A stretch of 64,000 nucleotides of DNA, taken from contig NZ_JACSQU010000001.1 of the NCBI RefSeq assembly GCF_014836405.1, positions 744,001 through 808,000 of the forward strand. Direction: 5' to 3'. Numbering within the stretch: position 1 is the first letter of the stretch; each line of letters opens with the position of its first letter. A model generated the notes under the pieces. That model saw only the letters and a program-made list of their open reading frames with translations. It made no database searches and was not told the DNA's origin. The DNA comes from Brevundimonas guildfordensis (lineage in GTDB: Bacteria > Pseudomonadota > Alphaproteobacteria > Caulobacterales > Caulobacteraceae). Positions 1-9,973 of this stretch are shown here, piece after piece. The translations under genes were made by a program, and so were the position numbers.

Positions 1-6
1 CTTGGA

Positions 7-936
7 TTGACCCAGCCCTTACCGCTCGCGGACCTGCCCATGCACATGGCGCGCCTTGCAGGCCGCGCCTTCGCCAGAAGCTGGGGCCGGGACGTCATGC
101 TCTACACCGGCGGGGTTTCCTTTTTCGCCCTGCTGGCCCTGTTCCCGGCCATCGCCATCCTGATCGGCTTCTACAAGGCCGTGCTGACGATAGGGCAGGT
201 GAGCGAACAGGCGGCCGCCCTGGCGGACGTCATCCCCTCGGCCGCGCGCACCCTGTTCCTGAACGAGATCGACCGCCTGGCCAATACCTCGGCGCGGACC
301 GTGTCGCTGCAGAGCGCAATCGCCCTGGTTATCGGCGCCTACGCTGCGCATCGGGGTTTCAAGGCCTTGCTGGCGGGGCTGAACCTGATCCACGACGAGA
401 CCAAGCCGCTGGGCTTCTTCAAGTTCAACCTGCTGGCCTTCCTGGTCGCGCTAGCGGCCTTCGTGCTGTTCACAGTGGTGTCAGGCGCCGTCGTCACCTC
501 GCGTCTGATGGAGCACGCCTATGTCGACCAACCGGGCGGCTGGTTGACGCTGCCGCTCGATGGGTTGTGGCCCGCTCTCGGCCTGTGGCTGGGACTGACC
601 ATGCTCTATCGCTACGCCATGGCGCACGCCAAGCGCGTCGCCTGGAAGGCGGCGGTCATCGGCGGCCTGGTCGCGACGGTCATGTCCAGTTTCTTCTCGT
701 GGCTGTGCACCATCTACGTCGAGCAGATCGTGCATCTGGGCGCGACCTACGGCTCGGTCGGCGCCGTGGTGGTGCTGCTGATCTGGCTGTCGTGGAACGT
801 CAACGCCGTCTTCTATGGCGGCGCCTTCGCGACGGAGCTGGAAATCGACTGGGAAAAGCGCACCTCCCTGCCGCCGTCCGAGACCTATCCCGATACAGTT
901 GTCAGCCTGTCCGAACGTCGCCGCTCTCGACAGTGA
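7..936 (+). CDS. YihY/UPF0761 family inner membrane protein (start uncertain)
   Basis: Predicted inner membrane protein of the YihY/BrkB family, whose molecular function is not settled. About 309 residues with roughly six hydrophobic helices: near residues 35-60, 95-115, 135-165, 180-205, 215-240 and 250-275. The N-terminal helix has the family's 'YTGGVSFFALLALFP' pattern, and the last helices carry a 'GAVVVLLIWL' type segment. The frame begins with a TTG at 7 and stays open to the window edge, so the true start may lie upstream; an in-frame ATG is at 40. The 3' end overlaps the convergent TusA-like gene by 35 bp. Family assignment is firm; the start is not. Confidence 0.85.
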   Translation: MTQPLPLADLPMHMARLAGRAFARSWGRDVMLYTGGVSFFALLALFPAIAILIGFYKAVLTIGQVSEQAAALADVIPSAARTLFLNEIDRLANTSARTVSLQSAIALVIGAYAAHRGFKALLAGLNLIHDETKPLGFFKFNLLAFLVALAAFVLFTVVSGAVVTSRLMEHAYVDQPGGWLTLPLDGLWPALGLWLGLTMLYRYAMAHAKRVAWKAAVIGGLVATVMSSFFSWLCTIYVEQIVHLGATYGSVGAVVVLLIWLSWNVNAVFYGGAFATELEIDWEKRTSLPPSETYPDTVVSLSERRRSRQ

Positions 937-1144
937 TCCGAAGCACGCCGTCCGTCTCGATGATCTGAACCACCTGACCGCCTAACTCCTGCATCAGGAA
1001 GGGCACATCGATCCGCGCCATCGGGTCTGTCGCCAACAGCGTCCAATGCTCGCCCGCGCGGCCGCCCTCCATCGCCTTGCGTAGCCTGAGGCTGGGCACG
1101 GGACATTTGTGGCCGCGCGCGTCGATAATGACCGGGTCGCTCAT
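902..1144 (-). CDS. TusA/SirA-like sulfurtransferase
   Basis: Small cytoplasmic protein (80 residues) of the TusA/SirA/YeeD family, which relays persulfide sulfur. It has the family signature near residues 10-25: 'DARGHKCPVPSLRLRKAM', with the CPxP active-site cysteine at residue 15. The C-terminal half has the expected beta-alpha-beta pattern ending in a short hydrophobic strand. It overlaps the upstream CinA-like gene by ATGA (1141-1144), so the two are translationally coupled. Nothing here tells whether it serves tRNA thiolation, molybdenum cofactor or another sulfur pathway, so I give no gene symbol. Confidence 0.88.
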   Translation of the reverse strand: MSDPVIIDARGHKCPVPSLRLRKAMEGGRAGEHWTLLATDPMARIDVPFLMQELGGQVVQIIETDGVLRITVESGDVRTG

Positions 1145-1650
1145 CGCGTCACGGCGTCCTGCAACAGGCCCAAGGCCACGCGCACGCTTTCCAACCGCAC
1201 CTGGTCGCGCCCGATGGCGCCAAAGCGCTTTTCAACATGGGCGACGGACCCGTCGGCCCGCGCGACGGCGAAGTGAACCAGGCCGACCGGCTTGTCGTCC
1301 GACCCGCCGCCCGGCCCGGCGATGCCGGTGACGGACACCGCGACCTGGGCGCGTGAATTCGTCCTCGCCCCTTCGGCCATGGCCCGCGCCGTCGGCTCGG
1401 ACACGGCGCCATGGTTTGCCAGCACGTCTTGCTGGACTCCCAGCATCTCCATCTTGGCCTCGTTGCTGTAGGTGACGAAGCCCCGATCCACGACGGCCGA
1501 AGAGCCTGCGATCGCCGTCAGGGCGCCCGCCACCAGCCCGCCGGTGCAGCTTTCGGCCGTAGCGATCATCAGACCGGCGCTGATTGCATGGCGGACCACG
1601 CTTTCAGCGGTCGCCTCGACGTCCTGCGGCAACATGGGAATTCGCTCCAT
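1141..1650 (-). CDS. CinA C-terminal domain family amidohydrolase (PncC type)
   Basis: 169-residue stand-alone CinA C-terminal domain protein, probably the nicotinamide-nucleotide amidase that deamidates NMN to nicotinate mononucleotide in pyridine nucleotide salvage. Family motifs are present: 'TAESCTGGLVAGALT' at about residues 30-45, 'GFVTYSNEAK' at about 57-66, and 'VTGIAGPGGGSDDKPVGLV' at about 107-125. The length matches single-domain PncC (about 160 residues), and the N-terminal CinA domain is absent. It is the first gene of a two-gene minus-strand unit with the TusA-like gene. An in-frame Met at residue 6 is an alternative start. Confidence 0.88.
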   Translation of the reverse strand: MERIPMLPQDVEATAESVVRHAISAGLMIATAESCTGGLVAGALTAIAGSSAVVDRGFVTYSNEAKMEMLGVQQDVLANHGAVSEPTARAMAEGARTNSRAQVAVSVTGIAGPGGGSDDKPVGLVHFAVARADGSVAHVEKRFGAIGRDQVRLESVRVALGLLQDAVTR

Positions 1651-1708
1651 CCTCGAGTCGTCCTAGCCTCCCCCAGCGGAATCACCCGTTCCAGGTCGAA
1701 AGCAGCGC

Positions 1709-3985
1709 ATGACCGAACACGTCCTGTCTCCGGCGCATCGCAGGATCGATGCGATAACACCTGCCGCCTTCGCCGTCGCCATCTTCACCTCGGCCAGCCT
1801 GGTTTTCCTGGTTCAGCCGATGGCGACCAAGCTGGTGCTGCCGCTGCTGGGCGGATCGCCATCGGTGTGGAACACCGCCATGGTCTTCTTCCAGGCGGCG
1901 CTGCTGGCGGGCTATCTCTACGCCCACCTGCTGCAACGGATACCGTCGGTGCGATGGCAGGCCGTCACGCATCTAGTGCTGCTGGCGGCGGCGGCCGTTT
2001 TCCTGCCGCTGAGCATTACTGAGACGCTGGGGGATCCCGATCCAGCCGCGCCGATCGGCTGGCTGCTGGGCGCTCTGTTTCTTTCGGTCGGCGCGCCCTT
2101 CGCTATCCTGTCAGCCACGGCGCCGCTGCTCCAGGCATGGTACGCGCGCGCTCGCTATGGTCGCCCTGACGGAGCCAACCCATATGTGCTGTACGCCGCC
2201 TCCAACCTCGGCAGCTTCCTGGCGCTTCTGGCCTATCCGATCCTGATCGAGCCGCTGGCGTCCCTGTCCGGGCAAAGGATCGGCTGGACCGTCGGATACG
2301 GCGTTTTCGCCGCCATGATCGTGCTGCTGGCGGTCATCCTGCCGCGCGGTCTCGGCGCCGCGCGCACCGCCGCCTCGGACGAGCGTAGCCCGCCAATCCC
2401 CTGGACGCGCAAGATTATCCTGATCCTGCTGGCCGCTGCGCCCTCCAGCCTGATGCTGGGGGTGACCGCCCACCTTTCGACAGACGTGGCTTCGGCCCCC
2501 TTCCTGTGGGTCGCGCCGCTGGCGCTCTATCTGCTGACCTTCGTCATCGCCTTCCAGACCAGGCCGTGGATTCCTCTGCCCGTCACCCTGATCCTGCAGG
2601 CGACCTTCACCGTGATGATCGCCGCCATGGTCGGCATGACGACGGGGCATTGGCTGATGCTGCTGGGCGTGCACCTGGCCGCCTTCTTCTTCACCACGCT
2701 GATGTGCCACCAGCAGCTCGCCGCCCGACGCCCAGCGCCGGACCGGCTCACCGAGTTCTACCTGTTGATGTCTCTGGGCGGCGTGCTCGGCGGGGCCTTC
2801 ACCGCCTTATTGGCGCCCGCCGTGTTCGAGACCGTGCTCGAGTATCCGTTGGTCATGGTGTTGGTCTGTCTGGCACGACCGTGGCTAGGCACGCGTCCCG
2901 CCAAACATGAAGTCTGGCTGATGACCGCCGGCCTCACGATCGCGGTGGCGGTTCCCCTGCTGTTCGAGATGATGCGCTATGATGCGTCGCTGCGCACGGT
3001 GTTCAGCGAATTCGGCCTGACCGCAACGGCGCAGATCATTCTGGGCGCTGCCGCCATCTGCGCCTTCCTGGTCCGCGATCGCGTCGTGATGTTCACCGCT
3101 GTCGTCGCCGCCATGACGCTGTCGGCCCACTACATCGGCCGAGGTTACGACTGGAGCCTGTCCGAGCGCAGCTTCTTCGGCGTCATGCGGGTGGCTGTTA
3201 CCCCCGATCCCAAGATGGGCGGCGACGTCCATGTGCTGATGCACGGCACCACCCTGCACGGCGCCCAGGCGCGCAATCCCGACTTCGCCTGCGCGCCGAC
3301 CATGTATTATGCCGAGACCACGCCTCTCGGGCAGGCCGCCCAATTGATCCAGGCCCGCGGCCCGGGCGCCGTCATCGGCGTGGTGGGGCAGGGTTCGGGG
3401 GCCATGGCCGCCTATAAGCGCGCCTCGGATCAGATGACTTTCTTCGAGATCGATCCGATGGTCGACAGGCTGTCGCGCGATCCGAAGTGGTTCACCTTCA
3501 TCTCGGCCTGCGCTCAAGGCCCGATCCGGACCGTCCTGGGCGACGCACGTTTGACGCTGGGCAAGGAGCCGGCAGGCTCCTACGACCTGCTGGTCATCGA
3601 CGCCTTCTCATCCGACGCGGTGCCGACCCATCTGCTGACGCGCGAGGCGATCGAGGGCTATCTCAAGCTGCTGAAGCCGAAGGGCGTCGTGGTGCTGCAC
3701 CTGTCAAACCGCAATCTGGAGATCACCCTGCCCGCCGTCGCCGCCGCGCGCGAACTCGGCGCCGCCGAACTGCACCAGATCTACATCGAGCACCCCGACG
3801 CCGCCCTGATGGCCGAGGCCTCGACCGAAGCCCTGGCTATCTCGCCCACGCCCGAAGGTCTGGCCGACTTCAAGGCCGACGGCCGCTGGCGCAAGCTGGA
3901 GCCGACCGCGGTGCGCCCCTGGACCGACGACTACGTCAACCTGTTCGGCGCCCTGGTCCGCAGCATGAAGGCGCGTGCGGGCTAG
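1709..3985 (+). CDS. Fused MFS transporter/spermidine synthase-like protein
   Basis: 758-residue membrane protein. The N-terminal two thirds (about residues 15-480) hold many hydrophobic helices of an MFS-like bundle. The C-terminal cytoplasmic part (about 490-745) is a spermidine synthase/SAM-methyltransferase-like fold, with a glycine-rich 'GVVGQGSGAMA' loop near 555-565, 'FFEIDPMV' at the nucleotide-binding acidic position, and 'LLVIDAFSSDAVPTHLLT' near 628-645. This architecture is the widespread 'fused MFS/spermidine synthase' family; its substrate is generally unknown and polyamine synthesis should not be assumed. The stop codon overlaps the convergent mfd stop in a shared CTAG. Confidence 0.85.
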   Translation: MTEHVLSPAHRRIDAITPAAFAVAIFTSASLVFLVQPMATKLVLPLLGGSPSVWNTAMVFFQAALLAGYLYAHLLQRIPSVRWQAVTHLVLLAAAAVFLPLSITETLGDPDPAAPIGWLLGALFLSVGAPFAILSATAPLLQAWYARARYGRPDGANPYVLYAASNLGSFLALLAYPILIEPLASLSGQRIGWTVGYGVFAAMIVLLAVILPRGLGAARTAASDERSPPIPWTRKIILILLAAAPSSLMLGVTAHLSTDVASAPFLWVAPLALYLLTFVIAFQTRPWIPLPVTLILQATFTVMIAAMVGMTTGHWLMLLGVHLAAFFFTTLMCHQQLAARRPAPDRLTEFYLLMSLGGVLGGAFTALLAPAVFETVLEYPLVMVLVCLARPWLGTRPAKHEVWLMTAGLTIAVAVPLLFEMMRYDASLRTVFSEFGLTATAQIILGAAAICAFLVRDRVVMFTAVVAAMTLSAHYIGRGYDWSLSERSFFGVMRVAVTPDPKMGGDVHVLMHGTTLHGAQARNPDFACAPTMYYAETTPLGQAAQLIQARGPGAVIGVVGQGSGAMAAYKRASDQMTFFEIDPMVDRLSRDPKWFTFISACAQGPIRTVLGDARLTLGKEPAGSYDLLVIDAFSSDAVPTHLLTREAIEGYLKLLKPKGVVVLHLSNRNLEITLPAVAAARELGAAELHQIYIEHPDAALMAEASTEALAISPTPEGLADFKADGRWRKLEPTAVRPWTDDYVNLFGALVRSMKARAG

Positions 3986-6900
3986 GCCGCGCCCGCAACC
4001 CGCGCCAGATCGGCGGTGATGCGCTCGGCGACCTTCAGACGGTCGTCTGGCGTGGGCCAGTCGCCCTTCACCACGATCTTCTGGTCGGGGCGGATCTTCC
4101 AGAAGGCGTGGTTCTTTTGAATCAGGCCCACCAGACCCATCGGATTGGGGAAGGTGTTGTTGCGCAGGGTCAGCACCGCCCCCTTGGGCCCGATGTCGAT
4201 CTTCTCGATGCAGGCCGTGCGGCAGTTGGCCTTGACGCCGACGATCCGTAGAAGCTGCTGCGCCTCGTCGGGCAAAGGGCCGAACCGGTCGATCAGCTCG
4301 GCCGCCAGCGCCTCGCGATCCTCCATGTTCTCGGCATCGGACAGGCGACGATAGAGGCTGAGGCGAAGGTTCAGGTCCGGAACGTAATCCTCTGGAATCA
4401 ATACGGCCGCGCCGACGTTGATCGAGGGCGACCAGCCGCGATCCGGGGCGGCCTCGCCCTGTTCCCGCAGTTCAGCCACGGCGTCTTCCAGCATCTGCTG
4501 ATAGAGCTCGACCCCCACCTCGCGGATGTGGCCGGACTGTTCGTCGCCCAGCAGGTTGCCGCCGCCGCGCTGATCCAGGTCATGGCTGGCCAGTTGGAAG
4601 CCGGCCCCCAGATTGTCCAGCGATTGGAGCACCTGCAGCCGCCGCTCAGCCGAGAGGCTCAGCGGCTTGGTCGGATCGGTCGTCAGATAGGCGAAGGCCC
4701 GCGCCTTGGAGCGGCCGATGCGGCCCCGAATTTGGTGCAACTGGGCCAGACCGAACATGTCGGCGCGATGCACGACCAGGGTGTTGGCCGTGGGTATGTC
4801 GATGCCGCTTTCGACGATGGTGGTCGAGACCAGCACGTCATATTCGCCGTCATAGAAGGCGCTCATGACGGCTTCCAGCTGGGTCGGGCTCATCTGGCCG
4901 TGGCCGACGACGAACTTCACCTCCGGCACCTGTTCGCGTAGGAACCGCTCGATGTCCGGCAAGTCTTTCAGGCGCGGCGCGACGTAATAGGCCTGACCGC
5001 CGCGATACTTCTCACGCAGCAGAGCCTCTCTCACCAATACCGGATCCCACGGCGTGACATAGGTCCGCACCGCCAGGCGATCGACTGGCGGGGTGGCGAT
5101 GATCGACATCTCGCGGATGCCCGACAGCGCCATCTGCAGCGTGCGCGGGATCGGCGTCGCCGTCAGCGTCAGCAGGTGAACATCGGCCCGCAGGGACTTC
5201 AGCTTCTCCTTGTGCTTGACGCCGAAGTGCTGCTCCTCGTCGACGATGACGAGGCCCAGATCCTTGAAGCCGACCTGATCGGCCAGCACCGCGTGGGTGC
5301 CGACGACGATCTCGAAACTACCGTCTTTCAGGCCCGCGCGTGTCTCGTTTGCGTCCTTGGCCGTGACCATACGCGACAGGTGGCGCACCTTGATCGGCCA
5401 GCCGGCGAAACGTTCGCTGAACGTCTTGAAGTGCTGACGCGCCAGCAACGTCGTCGGACAGACGATGGCGACCTGCTGCCCCGTCATGGCCACGACGAAG
5501 GCGGCGCGCAGGGCGACCTCCGTCTTGCCGAAGCCGACGTCGCCGCAGATCAGGCGATCCATCGGCGTGCCCTTGCCCAGGTCCTCCAGCACGTCGCCGA
5601 TGGCGTTCAGTTGGTCGTCCGTCTCCTCATAGGGGAAGCGGGCGCAGAACTCGTCGAACAGGCCCGACGGCGGCACGATGGCGTCGGACACGCGCAGCGC
5701 CCGCTTGGCGGCCAGGGCGATCAGCCCCTCGGCCATGGCGCGCAGGCGCTCCTTGGCCTTGGCCTTGCGCGCCTGCCAGCCCGCGCCGCCCAGACGGTCC
5801 AGTTGAACCCCCTCTGCGTCCGTTCCGTAGCGCGTCAGAAGGTCAATGTTTTCAACCGGCAGGTAGAGCTTGCTCTCGCCGGCATAGAGGAGTTCGAGGC
5901 AGTCGTGGGGCGCCTCCTGAATCTCCAGCGTCCTCAGGCCTTCATAGCGGCCGATGCCGTGATCCAGGTGGACGACCAGATCACCCGCCGTCAGGGCCGA
6001 AGCTTCAGCCAGGAAGTTCGACGCCCGCCGTTTGCGCTTCGGCCGCGCCAGGCGGTCGCCCAGGATGTCGGTCTCGGAGATGACGGCCAGGTCGTCGGTG
6101 ACAAAGCCGTGCTCGACCGGCAGCACCGCGCGCAGATAAAGGCCGTCCGGCGCCCTCTTCACATCGTCCCAGTCGCGCACCGCCACGACATGCGTCAGGC
6201 CGTGATCGCCCAGCATGGCGGCCAGACGCTCGGCGGAGCCTTCGGACCATGAGGCGAACAGGACGCGCTTGCCCTGCCCCTTCAGCGCCTCGGCGTGCTG
6301 AGCGACGGCGGCGAACAGGTTGACGCTGTCCTGCGACCGTTCGGCGGCGAAGCTGCGGCCCAGACGGCCGCCGGCGTCCTCGCCCGAACCGGCGGCCAGT
6401 GGCGACAGGCGGCGCACGGCGCGTCCCGCCAGGGCGCTGTTCCAGTCGCCGTCGTCAAGATAGAGGCGCGCCGGCGGCAGAGCGCGATAGGCCGCCCCGC
6501 CCTTGCCGCGCGCCGCCTCCTTGCGCGCCTCATAGGCGTCGACGGTCAGGTTCCAGCGCTCTGCCCGCGCCTGTTCCGCCTGGCTATCGAGGAAGATCGG
6601 CGCCGTGTCCGGCAGATAGTCGAACAGCGTGTCCAGTCGGTCGTAGAACAACGGCAGCCAATGCTCGACGCCTTGGCGACGCGCGCCCTCGCTGACGGCG
6701 GCGTACATGGGTTCGTCGCCCGGCGCGCCGAACAGGTTCAGATAGCCGCTGCGGAAACGCGAGATGGCGTCGGCGTCCAGTAAAACCTCCGACACCGGCG
6801 AGAGGGAAACCGCCTTCAACTGGCGCGTCGAGCGTTGAGTCTCGGGATCGAAGGCGCGGATCGATTCCAGCTCTGAGCCAAACATGTCGAGGCGAACCGG

Positions 6901-7431
6901 CTCCTCGAAGCCCGGCGGGAAGACGTCGATCACTCCCCCGCGCACGGCATATTCGCCGCGCTCCGACACGGTGGAGGCGCGCACATAGCCGTTGGCCGCG
7001 ACGTAGCGTTCCAAGGCGTTTGTATCGAGATCGACGCCGACCTTGGCGGCGAACCCAGCGCCGGTCACGGCGCTGCGCGGCGGCGTACGTTGGGCGGCGG
7101 CCGCAACGGTGGCGACCACCAGCAGCGGCGTCCTGTCCGCCGGATCGCGTGTCGCCAGCCGCGTCAGCGTCGCCATGCGCTGGGCGGCGACCGAAGCCGT
7201 CGGGCTCAGCCGGTCATAAGGCAGGCAGTCCCACGACGGATATTCAATAACTTCAATATCCTTGGCAAAGAACCGAAACGCCTGGATGAAGTTTCCCGTG
7301 CGCTGATAGTCGCGCGCCCCGAACAGGGCGGTCCCGCCCTGGGCCTTGACGCGATCAGCGACGATGAGGGCGTCCAGCCCCTCGGGCGCGCCGCCCAGCT
7401 CCATGTCGGCCCGCGCCGGCGCGCCGTCCAT
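3982..7431 (-). CDS. mfd: Transcription-repair coupling factor
   Basis: 1149-residue Mfd, the DNA translocase that removes RNA polymerase stalled at lesions and recruits the UvrABC excision machinery. The order is as expected: UvrB-homologous N-terminal modules, an RNA-polymerase-interacting domain with '[16 protein letters not shown]' at about 485-500, then the RecG-like SF2 motor with Walker A '[13 protein letters not shown]' (about 640), the 'DEEQHFG' box, and motif VI '[17 protein letters not shown]'. The TRCF C-terminal domain closes the protein. Length is normal for the family. ATG at 7431 overlaps the sdhE stop by one base, so it forms an operon with sdhE. Confidence 0.98.
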   Translation of the reverse strand: MDGAPARADMELGGAPEGLDALIVADRVKAQGGTALFGARDYQRTGNFIQAFRFFAKDIEVIEYPSWDCLPYDRLSPTASVAAQRMATLTRLATRDPADRTPLLVVATVAAAAQRTPPRSAVTGAGFAAKVGVDLDTNALERYVAANGYVRASTVSERGEYAVRGGVIDVFPPGFEEPVRLDMFGSELESIRAFDPETQRSTRQLKAVSLSPVSEVLLDADAISRFRSGYLNLFGAPGDEPMYAAVSEGARRQGVEHWLPLFYDRLDTLFDYLPDTAPIFLDSQAEQARAERWNLTVDAYEARKEAARGKGGAAYRALPPARLYLDDGDWNSALAGRAVRRLSPLAAGSGEDAGGRLGRSFAAERSQDSVNLFAAVAQHAEALKGQGKRVLFASWSEGSAERLAAMLGDHGLTHVVAVRDWDDVKRAPDGLYLRAVLPVEHGFVTDDLAVISETDILGDRLARPKRKRRASNFLAEASALTAGDLVVHLDHGIGRYEGLRTLEIQEAPHDCLELLYAGESKLYLPVENIDLLTRYGTDAEGVQLDRLGGAGWQARKAKAKERLRAMAEGLIALAAKRALRVSDAIVPPSGLFDEFCARFPYEETDDQLNAIGDVLEDLGKGTPMDRLICGDVGFGKTEVALRAAFVVAMTGQQVAIVCPTTLLARQHFKTFSERFAGWPIKVRHLSRMVTAKDANETRAGLKDGSFEIVVGTHAVLADQVGFKDLGLVIVDEEQHFGVKHKEKLKSLRADVHLLTLTATPIPRTLQMALSGIREMSIIATPPVDRLAVRTYVTPWDPVLVREALLREKYRGGQAYYVAPRLKDLPDIERFLREQVPEVKFVVGHGQMSPTQLEAVMSAFYDGEYDVLVSTTIVESGIDIPTANTLVVHRADMFGLAQLHQIRGRIGRSKARAFAYLTTDPTKPLSLSAERRLQVLQSLDNLGAGFQLASHDLDQRGGGNLLGDEQSGHIREVGVELYQQMLEDAVAELREQGEAAPDRGWSPSINVGAAVLIPEDYVPDLNLRLSLYRRLSDAENMEDREALAAELIDRFGPLPDEAQQLLRIVGVKANCRTACIEKIDIGPKGAVLTLRNNTFPNPMGLVGLIQKNHAFWKIRPDQKIVVKGDWPTPDDRLKVAERITADLARVAGAA

Positions 7432-7760
7432 CAGCCGATGCCCTTGGCGACTTCGGCCGCAACGTGCTCGCGCATGAAGGCGCGGATGCGGGCGATCATC
7501 GGTCCGTCGAACTCAGGCGGGGTCGGCTCGCGCTCGATGATCCAGGCGTAGAGATACTGATCTTCTTCATCCAGCAGGGTCTCGAGTTCGGTCAGTTCGT
7601 CGTCGTTCAGCGTCGGCGCGACCTGATCGGTGAACGGCCCCAGCACCATGTCCGCCTCGCGAAAGCCCCGGCGCCAGGCGCGGAAGGACAGGCGCCCCAG
7701 GCGCGTCTTGCGGTCGTCGGTGTTCTGGGCGTCCTCAGGACGTGCGTCGATATCGGCCAC
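7431..7760 (-). CDS. sdhE: Succinate dehydrogenase assembly factor SdhE
   Basis: 109-residue SdhE/Sdh5-family protein, which promotes covalent attachment of FAD to the flavoprotein subunit SdhA. The diagnostic RGxxExD motif is at about residues 31-37 (RGFREAD) followed by LGPF. The C-terminal half has the conserved 'LDEEDQYLYAWI' segment. An N-terminal extension of about 18 polar residues precedes the fold. It lies directly upstream of mfd (one-base overlap), an alphaproteobacterial arrangement that also joins a respiratory assembly factor to a repair gene. It diverges from recG with 87 bp between the starts. Confidence 0.93.
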   Translation of the reverse strand: MADIDARPEDAQNTDDRKTRLGRLSFRAWRRGFREADMVLGPFTDQVAPTLNDDELTELETLLDEEDQYLYAWIIEREPTPPEFDGPMIARIRAFMREHVAAEVAKGIG

Positions 7761-7847
7761 GCTGTTTCCTTGCCTGTCCGTTCACTTCGGTAAGAGGCGG
7801 ATCAGATAGCGTTCCAGACGCCGCTGCGCCAGCTATGCTGCATCATC

Positions 7848-9938
7848 ATGAGGCCCGAGATTCTCTTTCCCCTGTTCGCGGACGTCACCACGCTGAAAGG
7901 CGTGGGGCCGCGCAGCGCGCCCCTGGTGCAGAGGGTAGCGGGTCCGCTGGTGCGCGACGTGCTGTTCCTGTCGCCCAGCGGCGTGATCCAGCGGCGCCGC
8001 ACCACGGCGATGGAGGCCGTCGACGGCGAGATCGGCGTCTTCGAGGTGACGATCGACCGCTTGATCCCGCCGCACAAGCACGGCGCGCCGATCAAGGTCC
8101 GCGCCATCGACGAGACGGGCTTCATCCATCTGATCTGGTTCGCCGGGTCGCCGCGCCATATCGAGAGCCTGGCCCCGCGCGGGTCGCGACGGCTGGTGAC
8201 CGGCAAGGTCGAGCGCTTCAACAGCGAAGTCCAGATCGCCCACCCCGACTACATTCTACCGCTTGAGAAGGCGGACGAGATTCCACTGTCCGAGCCGGTC
8301 TATCCGGCGACACAGGGGCTGACCTCTCGCCAGATCCGCAAACTGGCGCAGGGCGCGCTGGCCCTCGCGCCCGAGCTTCCCGAGTGGCAGGAGCCGAACT
8401 GGCTGGCCGCGCGGCGATGGAGCGGTTGGCGCCCGGCGCTGGAGGCCCTGCACGCCCCGGCGAGCGAGGCCGACCTGACGCCGGACGCGCCGGTGCGCCA
8501 GCGTCTGGCCTATGATGAACTGTTCGCGCATCAGTTGGCCTTGGCGCGCCGTCGTCGCGCCCGCCAGATCACGCCCGCCGCCCGCATTGCGCCGGGCGAG
8601 GCCTCAGCCCGCCTGCTCGCCGCCCTACCCTTCGCACTGACCGGCGCCCAGGAACAGGCCATTGCCGAAGTCCGCGGCGATCTGGCGTCGGGCGAGCAGA
8701 TGGGTCGGCTGCTTCAGGGCGACGTCGGCTCAGGCAAGACGGCGGTCGCGGCCCTGGCTCTGGCCGATGCGGCCAGCAGCGGCTTCCAGGGCGCTCTTAT
8801 GGCGCCGACCGAAATCCTGGCGCGCCAGCATTACGACAAGCTGTCGCTCCTGTTGGATCAGGCGGGCGTGCGCAGCTTGCTGCTGACCGGGCGCGACACC
8901 CCGGCCGAGCGGCGCAGCAAGCTAGCGGCCCTGGCTTCGGGCGAGGCGCAGGTCGCCATCGGCACCCACGCCCTGTTTCAGGACGCGGTGCAGTTCCACC
9001 GGCTAGCGCTGGCCGTCATCGACGAACAGCACCGTTTCGGCGTGCGCGAGCGTCGGCGCTTGCAGGCCAAGGGCGATCCGGCTTTGGGCGGGGTCCATCT
9101 GCTGACGATGTCGGCGACTCCGATCCCGCGCACGCTGGAGCTGACGCAATACGGCGAGTTGGAAGTCAGCCGCCTGATGGAGAAGCCGCCGGGTCGCACG
9201 CCCGTGACCACGGCCGTCCTGCCGCTGGCGCGCATCGGCGAGGTGGCCAACCGGCTGAAGGCGGCCGTCGAAGCCGGCGCCCAGGCCTATTGGATCTGCC
9301 CTTTGGTGGCCGAATCCGAAGCCATCGACCTGGCCGCGGCCGAGGATCGGGCCGAAGACCTGCGCAAACTGCTGGGAACCGAGGTCGGCCTCGCCCACGG
9401 CCAGATGCCGGGCGCCGAGCGCGAGGCCGTGATGGCGCAGTTCGCGGCGGGGCGTCTGCCCGTTCTGGTCGCGACGACCGTGGTCGAGGTCGGCGTCGAC
9501 GTGCCCAACGCCTCCATCATGGTGATCGAGCACGCCGACCGCTTCGGGCTGGCCCAGCTTCACCAGTTGCGCGGGCGCGTCGGGCGCGGGGCCAAGGCCA
9601 GTTCCTGTATCCTGCTGTACGGCGGCGAGGACGGCGCTCTGGGCGAGACGGCGAAGGAGCGGCTGGAGACCCTGCGACGCACCGAGGACGGCTTCGTCAT
9701 CGCCGAGGAAGACTTCCGCCTGCGTGGCGGCGGCGATCCTCTGGGCCTGAAGCAGAGCGGCTTCCCGGCCTATCGCTTCGCCGACCCGATCCGGCATCGG
9801 TCGCTGCTGCTGGCGGCGGCGGACGATGCGCGCCTGCTGCTGGGCCGCGATCCCGACCTGACCAGCGAGCGCGGTCAGGCCGTGCGCCTGCTGGAAGCTC
9901 TGTTCGACTGGAAAAACGAACGCCCCTCAGCGGACTGA
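7848..9938 (+). CDS. recG: ATP-dependent DNA helicase RecG
   Basis: 696-residue RecG, which remodels stalled replication forks and branch-migrates Holliday junctions. The N-terminal wedge/OB part (about 1-160) opens with 'LKGVGPRSAPL'. The SF2 motor follows: Walker A 'GDVGSGKTAVAAL' (about 290), 'DEQHRFGVRER' for Walker B (about 392), 'SATPIPRTL' for motif III, and 'LHQLRGRVGRG' for motif VI (about 570). Start chosen at ATG 7848, the usual N-terminus 'MRPEILFPLFA'. The last 18 bases of the coding sequence form one arm of the popZ terminator on the other strand. Confidence 0.98.
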   Translation: MRPEILFPLFADVTTLKGVGPRSAPLVQRVAGPLVRDVLFLSPSGVIQRRRTTAMEAVDGEIGVFEVTIDRLIPPHKHGAPIKVRAIDETGFIHLIWFAGSPRHIESLAPRGSRRLVTGKVERFNSEVQIAHPDYILPLEKADEIPLSEPVYPATQGLTSRQIRKLAQGALALAPELPEWQEPNWLAARRWSGWRPALEALHAPASEADLTPDAPVRQRLAYDELFAHQLALARRRRARQITPAARIAPGEASARLLAALPFALTGAQEQAIAEVRGDLASGEQMGRLLQGDVGSGKTAVAALALADAASSGFQGALMAPTEILARQHYDKLSLLLDQAGVRSLLLTGRDTPAERRSKLAALASGEAQVAIGTHALFQDAVQFHRLALAVIDEQHRFGVRERRRLQAKGDPALGGVHLLTMSATPIPRTLELTQYGELEVSRLMEKPPGRTPVTTAVLPLARIGEVANRLKAAVEAGAQAYWICPLVAESEAIDLAAAEDRAEDLRKLLGTEVGLAHGQMPGAEREAVMAQFAAGRLPVLVATTVVEVGVDVPNASIMVIEHADRFGLAQLHQLRGRVGRGAKASSCILLYGGEDGALGETAKERLETLRRTEDGFVIAEEDFRLRGGGDPLGLKQSGFPAYRFADPIRHRSLLLAAADDARLLLGRDPDLTSERGQAVRLLEALFDWKNERPSAD

Positions 9939-9944
9939 GGGGCG
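9911..9944 (-). terminator. Rho-independent terminator of popZ, inside the end of recG
   Basis: On the minus strand the stem CGCCCCTCAG/CTGAGGGGCG (9921-9944, loop of four) is followed by TTCGTTTTTC (9911-9920). It lies 30 bp past the popZ stop. The stem spans the recG stop codon, so the terminator is built into coding sequence. On the plus strand there is no T-run after the stem, so it should terminate only the minus-strand transcript. Confidence 0.8.
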
Positions 9945-9973
9945 TCGTAAAAGCTCGGCGATATTCGAGGCGA

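Noticed and set aside
5176-6252. 358-residue plus-strand open frame opposite mfd
   Set aside because: Shadow of mfd, with no start context and no domain.
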